Notes: generated by a model from the sequence alone, not told the origin. Positions 40,942-50,147 are shown, counted from the first letter of the stretch. The stretch: 64,000 bases of DNA from Arenibacter catalasegens (GCF_002909235.1 NZ_PHQQ01000007.1:124001-188000), one strand, 5' to 3'. Translations and numbers: made by a program.

Positions 40942-41487
40942 ATGAAAAAATTAATTGGAAAATTGGCTATGGGAATGTTATTGGCCATTGTAATGAGCGC
41001 ATGTTCGTCAACGCCGAGCCTGCAGGAGTACTATGTGCACAATGCGGATAATCCAAATTTTTTATCTGTAGATCTGCCGGTAAGCTTATTAAATATGGAT
41101 AAAGCGGATCTTACCGCAGACCAGAGGGAAGCACTTGGGTCATTAAAAAAATTAAATGTTTTGGCATTTAAAATAACAGCAGATAACCTATCGGAGTTTC
41201 AAAAAGAAAAATCGAATATCAATTCCATATTTAAAAACAGCAAATTCACGGAGTTGATGAAAATGAATACTAGTTACGGAAAAGCTTCCGTAAGATATCT
41301 AGGAAATGATGATGCCATTGATGAGGTAGTTATCTATGGTGATAGTGATGATAAAGGATTTATGTTGGTTAGGGTTTTGGGCAAAAATATGAACCCTGCT
41401 AAATTGGTTCAATTTATGAAGGCAGTTGAAAAATCCGATTATAAAGGAGAAGGCTTGGGAGAGATCGGAAAGTTCTTAAAGAGTTGA
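40942..41487 (+). CDS. DUF4252 lipoprotein
   Basis: This 181-residue lipoprotein (lipobox region IVMSAC, lipidated Cys21) has a mature part similar to DUF4252 (NADNPNFLSVDLPVSLLNMD, FKNSKFTELMKMNTS, DSDDKGFMLVRVLGKNMNP). Compared with the previous gene it is lipid-anchored rather than secreted, so the operon makes two forms of the same domain. It is the last gene of the sigma factor operon. Confidence 0.83.
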   Translation: MKKLIGKLAMGMLLAIVMSACSSTPSLQEYYVHNADNPNFLSVDLPVSLLNMDKADLTADQREALGSLKKLNVLAFKITADNLSEFQKEKSNINSIFKNSKFTELMKMNTSYGKASVRYLGNDDAIDEVVIYGDSDDKGFMLVRVLGKNMNPAKLVQFMKAVEKSDYKGEGLGEIGKFLKS

Positions 41488-41668
41488 ATCTATAGTTTGC
41501 AGATGGCGTTATATTAAATGCGTTAAACATTATTTGTTTTGAAATAAGTTCATAATTGGGTATTGGGGATATTTATGCTTTGAATCAACTCTTAATTGGG
41601 ATTAGTGAATCTAAACTTGATTATTTTAATGGAGTTGCGGAAGACATTGGTAATCAAAATTATCCACG

Positions 41669-43210
41669 ATGGCAATCCTAGGAAATATTATTAAAGGTGC
41701 AATTCATTTAAAGGAAACTTTTACTACGGAAAAAGACCCTTGGAGAGAACAACAGGAAGTGCTCCAGAACCTTTTGGATACGGCTAAAAACACCGATTTT
41801 GGTAGGTGTTACAATTTTGAAACCCTCTTGAACTCTCAGGATTTACCAAGTGTTTTTGCCGAAAAAATCCCCTTTTTTGATTACAATAAAATAAATGATG
41901 AATGGTGGCATAAATTGCATAATGGACATGAAAATGTTACCTGGCCGGGCCAACCTTCCTATTTTGCAATAAGTTCTGGAACTACAGGTAAAAGTAGTAA
42001 GAGAATTCCAGTAACTGATGATATGGTCGAGTCTATTAGGGCTGCCGGACTTAAGCAGGTCTTTGCATTGAGTAATTTTGATTTACCTGCGGATTTTTTT
42101 GAAAAGGAAATTATGATGCTGGGTAGTTCCACTAATTTGGAGGAACGTAATGAATTTATGGAAGGCGAAATTAGCGGTATAAGTGCTGGAAATATTCCTT
42201 TTTGGTTTAGAGGTTATTACAAGCCCGGGGAGGAAATTGCGAAAATTGAGGATTGGGATAAAAGAGTTGAGCGTATTGCTGAAAAAGCCTCAAAATGGGA
42301 CATTGGAGCCTTAAGCGGTATTCCTTCATGGATAGAATTAATGCTTCAAAAAGTCATTGAATACCATAATCTAAAAAACATCCATGAAATTTGGCCCAAT
42401 TTAAGAGTATATACCTCTGGTGGTGTTGCCTTTGGACCCTATGAAAAAAGTTTTAATGCTCTTTTAAGACATCCAATTACCGTTATTGACACTTATTTGG
42501 CGTCGGAGGGTTTTATAGCATGTCAGACTAGGCCAGAAACCAAGGCCATGCAATTGATTACCAATAATGGTATCTATTTTGAGTTTGTTCCTTTTAAACC
42601 AGAATATATTCAGGAAGATGGCTCCCTAATTCCCAATGCACCTGCGATTGCTTTAAACCGGGTAGAATTGGATCAAGATTATGTACTTATTATTTCTACG
42701 GTAAGTGGGGCTTGGCGCTATTTAATTGGGGATACCATTAGGTTTACAAATTTGGGCAAGGCTGAAATACAGATAACAGGACGCACAAAGTTTTTCTTAA
42801 ATACAGTAGGGTCTCAGCTCTCGGTAAACAAAATGGATGATGCTATGAGACATTTAGAAGATGTTTATGATACAAAGATTCCCGAATATACCATTTGTGC
42901 CAAACGTTGTGAAGATGGCGAGTTTTATCATTGTTGGTATCTCGGTGCCGAGCTGAAGAATCCTGATTGCGACTCACTTTCCAACTCCTTGGACGAATTT
43001 TTGATGAAGGCCAACAAAAACTATAAGGTAGCTAGGGGCAAGTCCCTAAAAGGATTGAAGGTAAAGGTGGTTTCTACAATATTTTTTCACGACTGGAATG
43101 GCAAGAACAAAAAAAAAGGTGGACAAGTAAAAATGGAACGAGTTATGAACGAGGAAAAATTTGCCGATTGGGAACAATTTGTCCAATCAAAAGTCTCAAC
43201 AGAAACCTAA
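41669..43210 (+). CDS. GH3 auxin-responsive promoter family protein (acyl-adenylate forming)
   Basis: This 513-residue protein of the GH3 family belongs to the acyl-adenylating superfamily. In plants GH3 enzymes link auxin or jasmonate to amino acids; in Bacteroidota the substrate is unknown. The ATP-binding loop SSGTTGKSSKR lies at 102-112, and later blocks include LRVYTSGGVAFGPYEKSF, IDTYLASEGFIACQ and VSGAWRYLIGDTIRF, matching the adenylation core. The stop codon overlaps that of the convergent metallopeptidase-like gene. No amino acid ligase partner is visible nearby. Confidence 0.93.
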   Translation: MAILGNIIKGAIHLKETFTTEKDPWREQQEVLQNLLDTAKNTDFGRCYNFETLLNSQDLPSVFAEKIPFFDYNKINDEWWHKLHNGHENVTWPGQPSYFAISSGTTGKSSKRIPVTDDMVESIRAAGLKQVFALSNFDLPADFFEKEIMMLGSSTNLEERNEFMEGEISGISAGNIPFWFRGYYKPGEEIAKIEDWDKRVERIAEKASKWDIGALSGIPSWIELMLQKVIEYHNLKNIHEIWPNLRVYTSGGVAFGPYEKSFNALLRHPITVIDTYLASEGFIACQTRPETKAMQLITNNGIYFEFVPFKPEYIQEDGSLIPNAPAIALNRVELDQDYVLIISTVSGAWRYLIGDTIRFTNLGKAEIQITGRTKFFLNTVGSQLSVNKMDDAMRHLEDVYDTKIPEYTICAKRCEDGEFYHCWYLGAELKNPDCDSLSNSLDEFLMKANKNYKVARGKSLKGLKVKVVSTIFFHDWNGKNKKKGGQVKMERVMNEEKFADWEQFVQSKVSTET

Positions 43211-43815
43211 CGGCTGCGCTCTTCTACCAATACCATAATTTCTTCAGGGGAGAGGTAATATTTTTTAATTCGATTTTTATAGGAAACGGTAATGTCAGAA
43301 TGGTTTAAAATAAAGTTCTTGGTTGCAAGAATATATTTTCCCATTCCTTGTGCAACGGCATAGGTATCGGCGCTGCGCTCAGCCTCTACTATAAAGCGAT
43401 CTGAAAAGAGGTATCTTATCCCAAATGAAATTAAATTGATTTTGCTTCTTTCTTTATAATCCATGATATGTCCCAGTTCATGGCCTACCCAACCAATTAA
43501 AATGTTGGAAGGAATATCCTTAGTAGTAAATTCCTTGTCAGAAATCTTAAAAGTTTCACTAATCAAAATCACATAACTCCTATTGCTTCTTTTTTTAAAG
43601 AAACTTTGAAAAGTTGGCCTAGCCTGCATGGTAGATTTTTTAATGTTTTTTTTAAACCGAATTTCAATATTGCATTCCCTCAATTCGGGGTAAAAGGAAA
43701 TAGCTTTTAGCGCTTCATTTTCAATGGATTTTGGGATATTATGTTGTGCATTCATAGATAATGTAGCGGAAATGGCCAAGATGTATATTATCGTTTTCGT
43801 ATTGAGTAAATTCAT
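43207..43815 (-). CDS. secreted metallopeptidase-like protein (HELGH)
   Basis: This 202-residue protein has a signal peptide (NTKTIIYILAISATLSMNAQ). A zinc-binding helix HELGH at 112-116 (WVGHELGHIMDY) is followed by EAERSAD at 144-150, which supplies the third ligand Glu as in gluzincins or a similar arrangement. I do not know a named family. The middle has basic strands (RSNRSYVILISETFK). Zinc peptidase activity outside the cytoplasm is inferred from the motifs. Convergent with the GH3 gene; the two stop codons share bases (CTAA at 43207-43210). Confidence 0.72.
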   Translation of the reverse strand: MNLLNTKTIIYILAISATLSMNAQHNIPKSIENEALKAISFYPELRECNIEIRFKKNIKKSTMQARPTFQSFFKKRSNRSYVILISETFKISDKEFTTKDIPSNILIGWVGHELGHIMDYKERSKINLISFGIRYLFSDRFIVEAERSADTYAVAQGMGKYILATKNFILNHSDITVSYKNRIKKYYLSPEEIMVLVEERSR

Positions 43816-44050
43816 GTTACAGTATAAAAATATATACCAACAAATAGCATTCCAAGAGCAAAAATTATCCTAAACTTTAGTATTTACATCATTAATACAC
43901 CTTTATTACCTCCAAACCTGCTGAGAAATTTAGGTTGCCACCAAAATAATACCAATCCCAATCGCCTATTATATAGTTTAAATTGGCAATTAGTCTATTT
44001 TAAAACAAATCTTATATTCGTAATACTTTTAACACTTACTATATACTATT

Positions 44051-44866
44051 ATGGAAAAAGCAGAAGAATGGATTAATTACGCGATAGAACTCGCAAAGGA
44101 GTTTGGACCTAAGGTGCTAACCGCGTTATTGATTTTTATTATTGGTTCATGGGTGATTAGACGGATTGTTGGGGGTACTCGAAAAATGATGTCAAGTAGT
44201 AAATATGAAGATTCCCTTCAACGTTTTTTACTTAGTCTGGTATCATGGATATTGAAGTTATTTTTAATTCTGGTGGTAATTGATCAATTAGGTGTTGATG
44301 TAACCACTTTTGCGGCAGTAATCGCTGCTGCAGGTCTGGCTGTGGGACTGGCTTTGCAAGGTTCATTGTCCAACTTCGCTGGCGGAGTTTTGATTATGAT
44401 CTTTAAGCCCTACAAAATTGGTGATTTAATTGAGGCCCAGGGCGTTTTGGGTGCGGTAAAGGAAATTGAAATTTTCACCACAAAATTGATTACCCCTCAG
44501 AATAAATTGGCCATTGTGCCCAATGGTGCTATGGCCAATGGAAATATAATTAATTATACTGCGGAGGGCAAAATGAGGGTTGATACTACCATAGGTATTG
44601 GTTACAATGAGGATATAAAGAAAGCTAAGGAAGTTCTATTAGCAGTTTTAACGTCCAATCCAAGGGTGTTAAAAGATCCAGCGCCTTCGGTTAATGTATC
44701 GGAGTTGGCGGATAGCTCAGTGAATTTTGCAGTACGACCCTTTTGCGTGCCAGAAGATTATTGGGCGGTATATTTTGAAACACTGGAAAATTGTAAAATA
44801 GCCTTGGATAAGGCTGGTATTGAAATTCCGTATCCACATCAGGTGGAGATACAAAAGAAGGGATAA
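44051..44866 (+). CDS. small mechanosensitive channel MscS
   Basis: This 271-residue inner-membrane channel has three transmembrane helices in the first 120 residues, the pore-lining TM3 with its small-residue pattern (GLAVGLALQGSLSNFAGGVL) and the MscS beta domain (FKPYKIGDLIEAQGVLGAVK, IVPNGAMANGNIINYTAEG). It releases solutes upon hypo-osmotic shock. A terminator for the convergent purB lies 30 bp beyond its stop. Length and organisation are those of classical MscS. Confidence 0.95.
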   Translation: MEKAEEWINYAIELAKEFGPKVLTALLIFIIGSWVIRRIVGGTRKMMSSSKYEDSLQRFLLSLVSWILKLFLILVVIDQLGVDVTTFAAVIAAAGLAVGLALQGSLSNFAGGVLIMIFKPYKIGDLIEAQGVLGAVKEIEIFTTKLITPQNKLAIVPNGAMANGNIINYTAEGKMRVDTTIGIGYNEDIKKAKEVLLAVLTSNPRVLKDPAPSVNVSELADSSVNFAVRPFCVPEDYWAVYFETLENCKIALDKAGIEIPYPHQVEIQKKG

Positions 44867-44898
44867 TTTCAAGCTGTCATCCTAGACCATTATAAAAA

Positions 44899-44937
44899 AA
44901 GCAATCTAGAGTATTATTATGTAACTCAAGATTGCTT
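44899..44937 (-). terminator. intrinsic terminator of purB
   Basis: AAGCAATCTAGAGT (44899-44912) and ACTCAAGATTGCTT (44924-44937) pair with one mismatch. On the minus strand the stem is followed by a T run (the A run at 44894-44900 on the plus strand). It lies 60 bp after the purB stop. Confidence 0.75.
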
Positions 44938-44997
44938 AATGATTTATAAAAGTCAATGTCTTAACTTTTTGCTCGGATAATTGAAATCCGATATCTT

Positions 44998-46341
44998 TTA
45001 AATTCCGGTGTAATTACTCGGTGTAATTTGTTTCAATTCGGATTTGATCGCATCCGTAGTCTCCAAGGTGTCAATAAAATTGGAAATAGATTGTTGGGTA
45101 ATCTTCTCATTGGTCCGGGTTAATCCTTTCAATGCTTCATAAGGATCGGGATAAGCCTCACGTCTTAAAATTGTTTGAATGGCTTCTGCCACTACCGCCC
45201 AATTATTTTCTAAGTCTTGCTCAAATTTCTCTTTGTTCAGGAGCAATTTATTTAATCCTTTTAAAGTAGATTGAAAGGCTATTAAGGTATGGCCAAACGG
45301 CACTCCAACATTTCTAAGTACTGTACTGTCCGTTAAATCCCGTTGCAATCTTGAGATAGGAAGTTTGGCAGACAAATGCTCGAAAATGGCATTTGCTATT
45401 CCTAAATTCCCTTCTGAGTTTTCGAAATCGATTGGATTTACTTTATGAGGCATAGCAGAAGATCCTACTTCTCCTGCTTTTATTTTTTGTTTAAAATAGT
45501 CCATCGAAACATAGGTCCAAAAATCCCTATCTAAATCTATCACTATAGTATTGATCCGCTTCAGGCAATCGAATAATGCAGCCATGTGATCGTAATGCTC
45601 TATTTGTGTAGTTGGGAAAGAATGGTGTAGTCCAAGTTTTTCCTGTACAAATTTTTGACCAAATTGCTTCCAATCAATTTGAGGATAGGCTACTTTATGG
45701 GCATTATAGTTCCCTGTGGCGCCGCCAAATTTGGCAGCACTTGGAATGTCGTTAAGTAGATTAAATTGCTCTTCCAAACGCACAGCAAAAACTTCGATTT
45801 CCTTACCTAAACGGGTAGGAGAAGCCGGTTGCCCATGTGTTCTGGCCAACATGGGAATAGCTTCCCAATCCTTGACCAAAGCTGTTAATTTGTTTAGCAC
45901 CTCCAAATATTGGGGTACGTAAACCTCATTCATTGCATCTTTAATGGAAAGAGGAATAGCTGTGTTGTTTATATCTTGAGAGGTAAGTCCAAAATGGATA
46001 AACTCCTTATGGGCCTCTAAACCTAATTTGTCGAACTCTTTTTTAATAAAATACTCAACAGCCTTGACATCGTGGTTAGTAACCTTTTCAATATCCTTTA
46101 TGGCATTGGCATCCTTTGAGTTAAAATCAATATAGATTTTTCGTAAATCGTTAAACCTAGAATTGTCAAAATTTGAAAGTTGAGGTAGCGGAACTTCGCA
46201 AAGCGCGATAAAATATTCAATTTCTACCCGTACCCTATATTTTATAAGCGCCTCTTCAGAAAAATATGAAGCCAAGGATTCTACTTTATTTCTGTATCTA
46301 CCATCAATAGGAGATATGGCGTTTAATTTGTTTAATGACAT
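44998..46341 (-). CDS. purB: adenylosuccinate lyase
   Basis: This 447-residue cytoplasmic enzyme cleaves SAICAR and adenylosuccinate in purine synthesis. It has the fumarase/aspartase fold with signature SSAMPHKVNP at 294-303 (catalytic Ser in the flexible loop) and the histidine-containing TSQDINNTAI and ARTHGQPASPT segments. The family is usually around 430-480 residues. A perfect -7 box lies at 46373-46380. A helical hypothetical gene lies just upstream on the same strand. Confidence 0.97.
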   Translation of the reverse strand: MSLNKLNAISPIDGRYRNKVESLASYFSEEALIKYRVRVEIEYFIALCEVPLPQLSNFDNSRFNDLRKIYIDFNSKDANAIKDIEKVTNHDVKAVEYFIKKEFDKLGLEAHKEFIHFGLTSQDINNTAIPLSIKDAMNEVYVPQYLEVLNKLTALVKDWEAIPMLARTHGQPASPTRLGKEIEVFAVRLEEQFNLLNDIPSAAKFGGATGNYNAHKVAYPQIDWKQFGQKFVQEKLGLHHSFPTTQIEHYDHMAALFDCLKRINTIVIDLDRDFWTYVSMDYFKQKIKAGEVGSSAMPHKVNPIDFENSEGNLGIANAIFEHLSAKLPISRLQRDLTDSTVLRNVGVPFGHTLIAFQSTLKGLNKLLLNKEKFEQDLENNWAVVAEAIQTILRREAYPDPYEALKGLTRTNEKITQQSISNFIDTLETTDAIKSELKQITPSNYTGI

Positions 46342-46372
46342 TTTGTAATATTTGTTTGATTTTGGAAAAGCG

Positions 46373-46380
46373 CAAAGATA
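46373..46380 (-). promoter_or_regulatory. -7 box of purB
   Basis: Minus strand TATCTTTG, an exact TAnnTTTG box followed by CGC, 31 nt before the purB ATG. The purB leader would be short, about 25 nt. Confidence 0.6.
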
Positions 46381-46450
46381 GCCATAAGTTAAAGAGTTTA
46401 AAAGTTAAGCGAAAGATTGTTCCTTTTATTTATTTAGGACTTGTACTTCA

Positions 46451-47008
46451 TTATAGCTTTGCAAGGGTCATCCTGGCCCTTGCCTTATACGCTGCGCTGC
46501 CATTTTGGTAGTTCTGTTCCAAAATCACCCTCAATTCTGGATGGATCCAGTAGAATTTCCTACCTAATAATAAAAGACTTGTCATTGAATAAGCTTGAGC
46601 CGCCACTTTATGATCACCAATGAGCCAATCGAAACACGCTGATGTAATACCTTCCAAATGTTGGTTTGTAAGTGCCTTGCAAGTATAAATATCTTTTGAT
46701 TGAAAGTAAGACTTCATTAGGATCTCACATATTTTTGCCATAGGTCGCACGGACGAATCCAAATATACTGAACCTATGTTTTCAATAAATCTATCTAGAT
46801 ATGGAAAAAGCAAGTGTAAATGTTCCTTTAAAGTAAATTCCAATACCCAACACGCTTTGCAGGAAATAGGGTCATCTACTTTAAAGGCTATTTCTAGAAT
46901 TGTTTTGATATTGGTGGGATTATTAAGGACAAGGTTGGACATCTCCATTCTTTTAAGTCTGGAATGATTAACGTAATCAAGGGAGTTATAGAGTTCTATG
47001 TAAGTCAA
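46451..47008 (-). CDS. helical HEAT-like protein, unknown function
   Basis: This 185-residue soluble protein is predicted to be all helical, with alternating hydrophobic helices (CKACWVLEFTLKEHLHLLF, ACFDWLIGDHKVAAQAYSM) suggestive of HEAT-like repeats. It has no signal or membrane segment. It ends 110 bp before the purB start on the same strand, but the purB -7 box lies between them, so purB can be transcribed alone. I do not recognise a named family; a protein-interaction scaffold is a weak inference. Confidence 0.68.
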   Translation of the reverse strand: MTYIELYNSLDYVNHSRLKRMEMSNLVLNNPTNIKTILEIAFKVDDPISCKACWVLEFTLKEHLHLLFPYLDRFIENIGSVYLDSSVRPMAKICEILMKSYFQSKDIYTCKALTNQHLEGITSACFDWLIGDHKVAAQAYSMTSLLLLGRKFYWIHPELRVILEQNYQNGSAAYKARARMTLAKL

Positions 47009-47209
47009 AACACTTAATTGTTAATGTTGATTTTTTCAGGATAATAAGCCTTTTAATATTTAAACACCATGATTGATTTGGGGGAATAAATATAAAAATA
47101 ACGAACAACAAATAGTAATGGAAACATTTTGAAAGGCCATTATTTGGACCGGGATAAAGATATAATCAACCATAAAAGAAAGAGGGGGGTTGAAGTGGAA
47201 AGTATAATT

Positions 47210-47902
47210 TTAGCCTTCTTTTTCAATTAGTTCCGAAACCAATTTAGGTACCCCCTGCACTGCACTCGCCTGAATAATGTTCAGGCCCTGAAAATCGGTC
47301 TGACTTATGTTTGGTTTTGGATCTATGAAAAAAATAGGTGTATTGCTGGGTACATAGTGTATTAAACTGGCTGCTGGATAAACTTGCATTGAGGTGCCTA
47401 TAATGATTAAAATATGGGCTGTTTGTGTAATACTGGCCGCTTTTTCCAGTAAAGGCACTTCCTCTCCAAACCATACTATATGAGGGCGTAACTGTCCTCC
47501 TTCTTCTGAGAGGTCGCCTATTTTTATATCGGTTTTCCAATCCATTATTTTAAGCGGGTTGTCAACGCTCCTGGCCTTTAATAATTCTCCGTGCAAATGT
47601 ATCACCTTGGAACTTCCGGCCCGCTCATGTAGATCATCCACATTTTGAGTAATGATACTTACGTCAAAACGTTCTTCCAATCGTGCCAAGGCTATATGGG
47701 CCTCATTAGGGATTACGTTAAATAACTGTCTTCTTCGCTCATTATAAAAATTGAGTACCAATTCAGGATTTTTTCGAAAACCTTGTGGTGTGGCCACTTC
47801 CATGACATCATGACCTTCCCATAGTCCATCCGCATCCCGAAAAGTATTAATACCACTTTCGGCACTTACCCCTGCACCTGTTAAAACTATTATTTTTTTC
47901 AT
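47210..47902 (-). CDS. cobB: NAD-dependent protein deacylase, sirtuin (CobB-type, no zinc ribbon)
   Basis: This 230-residue Sir2-family enzyme has NAD-binding GAGVSAESGI at 9-18, FRDADGLWEG, ITQNVDDLHERAG, and the catalytic His in VIHLHGELLKAR. The class III desuccinylase/demalonylase residues Tyr53 and Arg56 (FYNERRR) are present. The four cysteines of the usual zinc ribbon are absent: the stretch after HGELLKAR lacks Cys entirely. The start is the ATG at 47902; an 82-residue upstream extension would run into the divergent trmH gene and has no homology. It removes succinyl or other acyl groups from lysines by inference. Confidence 0.93.
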   Translation of the reverse strand: MKKIIVLTGAGVSAESGINTFRDADGLWEGHDVMEVATPQGFRKNPELVLNFYNERRRQLFNVIPNEAHIALARLEERFDVSIITQNVDDLHERAGSSKVIHLHGELLKARSVDNPLKIMDWKTDIKIGDLSEEGGQLRPHIVWFGEEVPLLEKAASITQTAHILIIIGTSMQVYPAASLIHYVPSNTPIFFIDPKPNISQTDFQGLNIIQASAVQGVPKLVSELIEKEG

Positions 47903-47950
47903 TTTTAAAGAATACGTAATATTTGTAAAATTACACGATTTCTTTTTTAT

Positions 47951-47958
47951 TATCTTAG
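47951..47958 (+). promoter_or_regulatory. candidate -7 box of trmH
   Basis: TATCTTAG matches TAnnTTTG in all but one base and lies 4 nt before the trmH ATG at 47963, suggesting an almost leaderless mRNA. Confidence 0.35.
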
Positions 47959-47962
47959 AATT

Positions 47963-48619
47963 ATGGTTGACCTTAAGTTGTTGGAATATTTGGAAGGATT
48001 TATAACCCCGCAGCGTAAATCCCGTTTTTTGGATATTTTGGAATATCGGACGAATTATATAACCGTAGCCATAGAGGATGTTTATCAAATGCACAATACG
48101 AGTGCCGTGGTAAGAAGCTGCGATGTTTTTGGGGTGCAGCAGGCCCATCTGATAGAAAGCAAATTTGGCAAGCGATTGGACAAGGATATTGCCATGGGTG
48201 CCGAGAAATGGGTGGATATAAAAAGATATAAAACAACTGTGGACTGTATCGATGATCTAAGGCAACAAGGGTATAAAATTGTAGCCACAACTCCCCATGA
48301 ATCAAATTGTTCCCTTACCGATTTTGAGTTTGCTGGCAAGACTGCACTATTTTTTGGCACGGAGCGGGATGGATTGAGTAAGGAAGTATTGGAAAAGGCC
48401 GATTCTTTTCTTAAAATACCTATGGTTGGCTTTACGGAAAGTTTAAATATTTCAGTATCTGCAGCTATTATATTGCATGCCCTGACCAATTATTTAAGGA
48501 GAACCGAAATTGATTGGAGGTTAACGGAAGAGGAGAAATTGGAAAAAAGATTGGATTGGACCAAGAAATCGGTTAAGAGTTTGAATGATGTTTTGGCTAG
48601 ATTTCACGGAACAAAATGA
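47963..48619 (+). CDS. trmH: TrmH-family RNA 2'-O-methyltransferase
   Basis: This 218-residue SPOUT-class methyltransferase has an N-terminal helical part with Arg-rich QRKSRFLDILEYRTNYITVA and an alpha/beta knot with NTSAVVRSCDVFGVQQAHLI, FFGTERDGLS and MVGFTESLNISVSAAIILHA, matching the TrmH/tRNA Gm18 methyltransferase group. It methylates ribose 2'-OH of tRNA or rRNA; the exact target is not certain. It is divergent from cobB, with 60 bp between the starts. The next gene follows 41 bp later. Confidence 0.92.
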   Translation: MVDLKLLEYLEGFITPQRKSRFLDILEYRTNYITVAIEDVYQMHNTSAVVRSCDVFGVQQAHLIESKFGKRLDKDIAMGAEKWVDIKRYKTTVDCIDDLRQQGYKIVATTPHESNCSLTDFEFAGKTALFFGTERDGLSKEVLEKADSFLKIPMVGFTESLNISVSAAIILHALTNYLRRTEIDWRLTEEEKLEKRLDWTKKSVKSLNDVLARFHGTK

Positions 48620-48660
48620 TTTTTTCATTATATTTAGAGTAAACCAACACATATTATTTA

Positions 48661-49197
48661 ATGATTACTTTTCTTTATATTGTATTAGGGTTAATTGTTC
48701 TAATTGTTCTAATTGCCCTACTGGCCATATTATCGCCTAAGAATTATGATGTTTCACGTTCAATCGAAATAGCCAAACCGAAGGCGGAGGTCTTTGAATA
48801 TATCAAGTATCTGAAAAAACAGCACGAATGGTCTCCCTGGGGCAAGAAAGACCCCATGATGAATAAAAAATTTACCGGCGTAGATGGGGAAGTTGGGGCT
48901 ATAAGTTATTGGAACGGAAACAAGGATGTTGGGGAAGGGGAACAGGAAATTACCAAAATTATTGAAGGCGAAAGGGTAGAAGGGGAGCTTCGATTTCTTA
49001 AGCCATTTAAATCCACCTCGGATTGTTATTTAGATGTTGCAGAATCTAGCAATGGAAAAACTAGAGTAACATGGGGTTTTAAGGGTGATAATAAATTTCC
49101 AATGTCTATTATGATGTTGTTTATGAATATGGATAAGGCTGTTGGAAAGGATTTTGAAGAGGGGCTTCAGAGTCTTAAAACTATTTTAGAGAAATAA
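48661..49197 (+). CDS. SRPBCC-domain membrane protein
   Basis: This 178-residue protein has an N-terminal transmembrane helix (FLYIVLGLIVLIVLIALLAI) and an SRPBCC/polyketide cyclase domain at about 35-175 (VSRSIEIAKPKAEVFEYIKY, KTRVTWGFKGDNKFPMSIM). START-like folds bind lipids or small hydrophobic molecules; the ligand is unknown. Its stop codon touches that of the convergent metallophosphoesterase gene with no gap. Confidence 0.88.
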   Translation: MITFLYIVLGLIVLIVLIALLAILSPKNYDVSRSIEIAKPKAEVFEYIKYLKKQHEWSPWGKKDPMMNKKFTGVDGEVGAISYWNGNKDVGEGEQEITKIIEGERVEGELRFLKPFKSTSDCYLDVAESSNGKTRVTWGFKGDNKFPMSIMMLFMNMDKAVGKDFEEGLQSLKTILEK

Positions 49198-50013
49198 TTA
49201 GATATAGAAAATACTTGCTTCGGCCCTGGCACCAAAGCGCATGGGATAAATGGTGGTCCCAACTCCTTTGGATACGTACATGTTGGAAATTTTATTGTTA
49301 TACCAACCTTTAACATAATTACCACTACCAAAGGGTGTAAAGAAGGGTTTTCCAAAAAAGGTAATTTGACCGCCATGAGTATGCCCTGCTAATATTAGCT
49401 CGGGTTTAATGTTTAAGGGAGCACTTATGCGATCAATTTCTTCCCTATAGACAGGACAATGGTTAAGTACTACAGTGGTCAATGATGTATCGATATCTTG
49501 GGCCGATTTTTTAAAGTCCGGATAACCACAAACAAAATCATCAATACCCAATACATTGATTTTCCTGCTTTTAGCATCAAAAATGAGCGATTCGTTCACC
49601 AAAGTTGTGCCATTATAGCTCCCGTAAATGCTTTTTAATTGCTCCAGATCTACACGTCCGGAATATTCCTTATTACCCAAAATGGTTATTTTGGGAATTG
49701 TGATATCAATTAAGCTTAAAAAATCACCTAAAACAGTTAGATGTCTGTTCCGTTCCACAGAATCCCCAGTAAAAAAAATGACATCGGGTTGTTCCATGTT
49801 AATTCGCTCAGCAATGGATCTGTGCACCGATTTTATACTATGTAAATGTAGGTCGGTTAGGTGAATTGCCTTGATTTTATTGAATTCCGTTTTGGAAATA
49901 TCATGCTCGGTCCACTCTATAAAATAAGTCTCCAGCCAGAAGGAATCAAGGACCAGAAAACTAAAGGAGCCTAAAAAAAGTTTTAGGATAAATTGCCTTC
50001 TATTCAACTTCAT
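49198..50013 (-). CDS. membrane-associated metallophosphoesterase (YkuE-like)
   Basis: This 271-residue protein begins MKLNRRQFILKLFLGSFSFL, a hydrophobic export signal with a twin-Arg-like RRQF that could be a Tat signal. Catalytic metal motifs: TDLHLH (motif I), TGDSVE (motif II), ILGNKE where GNHD/E is expected (motif III, His replaced by Lys), VVLNHCP (motif IV) and LILAGHTHGGQ (motif V). YkuE-like enzymes act on phospholipids or lipid intermediates outside the membrane. The change at motif III may alter or reduce activity. The gene lies 134 bp downstream of an alpha-amylase gene on the same strand. Confidence 0.88.
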   Translation of the reverse strand: MKLNRRQFILKLFLGSFSFLVLDSFWLETYFIEWTEHDISKTEFNKIKAIHLTDLHLHSIKSVHRSIAERINMEQPDVIFFTGDSVERNRHLTVLGDFLSLIDITIPKITILGNKEYSGRVDLEQLKSIYGSYNGTTLVNESLIFDAKSRKINVLGIDDFVCGYPDFKKSAQDIDTSLTTVVLNHCPVYREEIDRISAPLNIKPELILAGHTHGGQITFFGKPFFTPFGSGNYVKGWYNNKISNMYVSKGVGTTIYPMRFGARAEASIFYI

Positions 50014-50147
50014 TTAATTTCTATTGGTGTCATTATTAATTTAAAACGGAAGAGTACGAAATTAGGGAACATAATTAGAAAAAATACTGTGAAAAAGTTA
50101 AAATGACCGGCATAGTATAAAAGAATTAGTTTAGGCCAATTTAGGTG

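Noticed and set aside
47903-48148. 82-residue N-terminal extension of the sirtuin
   Set aside because: It overlaps the divergent trmH gene, has no homology to sirtuins, and the GAGVSAESG motif starts directly at the ATG at 47902.
48085-48489. 134-codon frame antisense to trmH
   Set aside because: The trmH knot motifs on the plus strand explain the sequence; the antisense frame has no recognisable domain.
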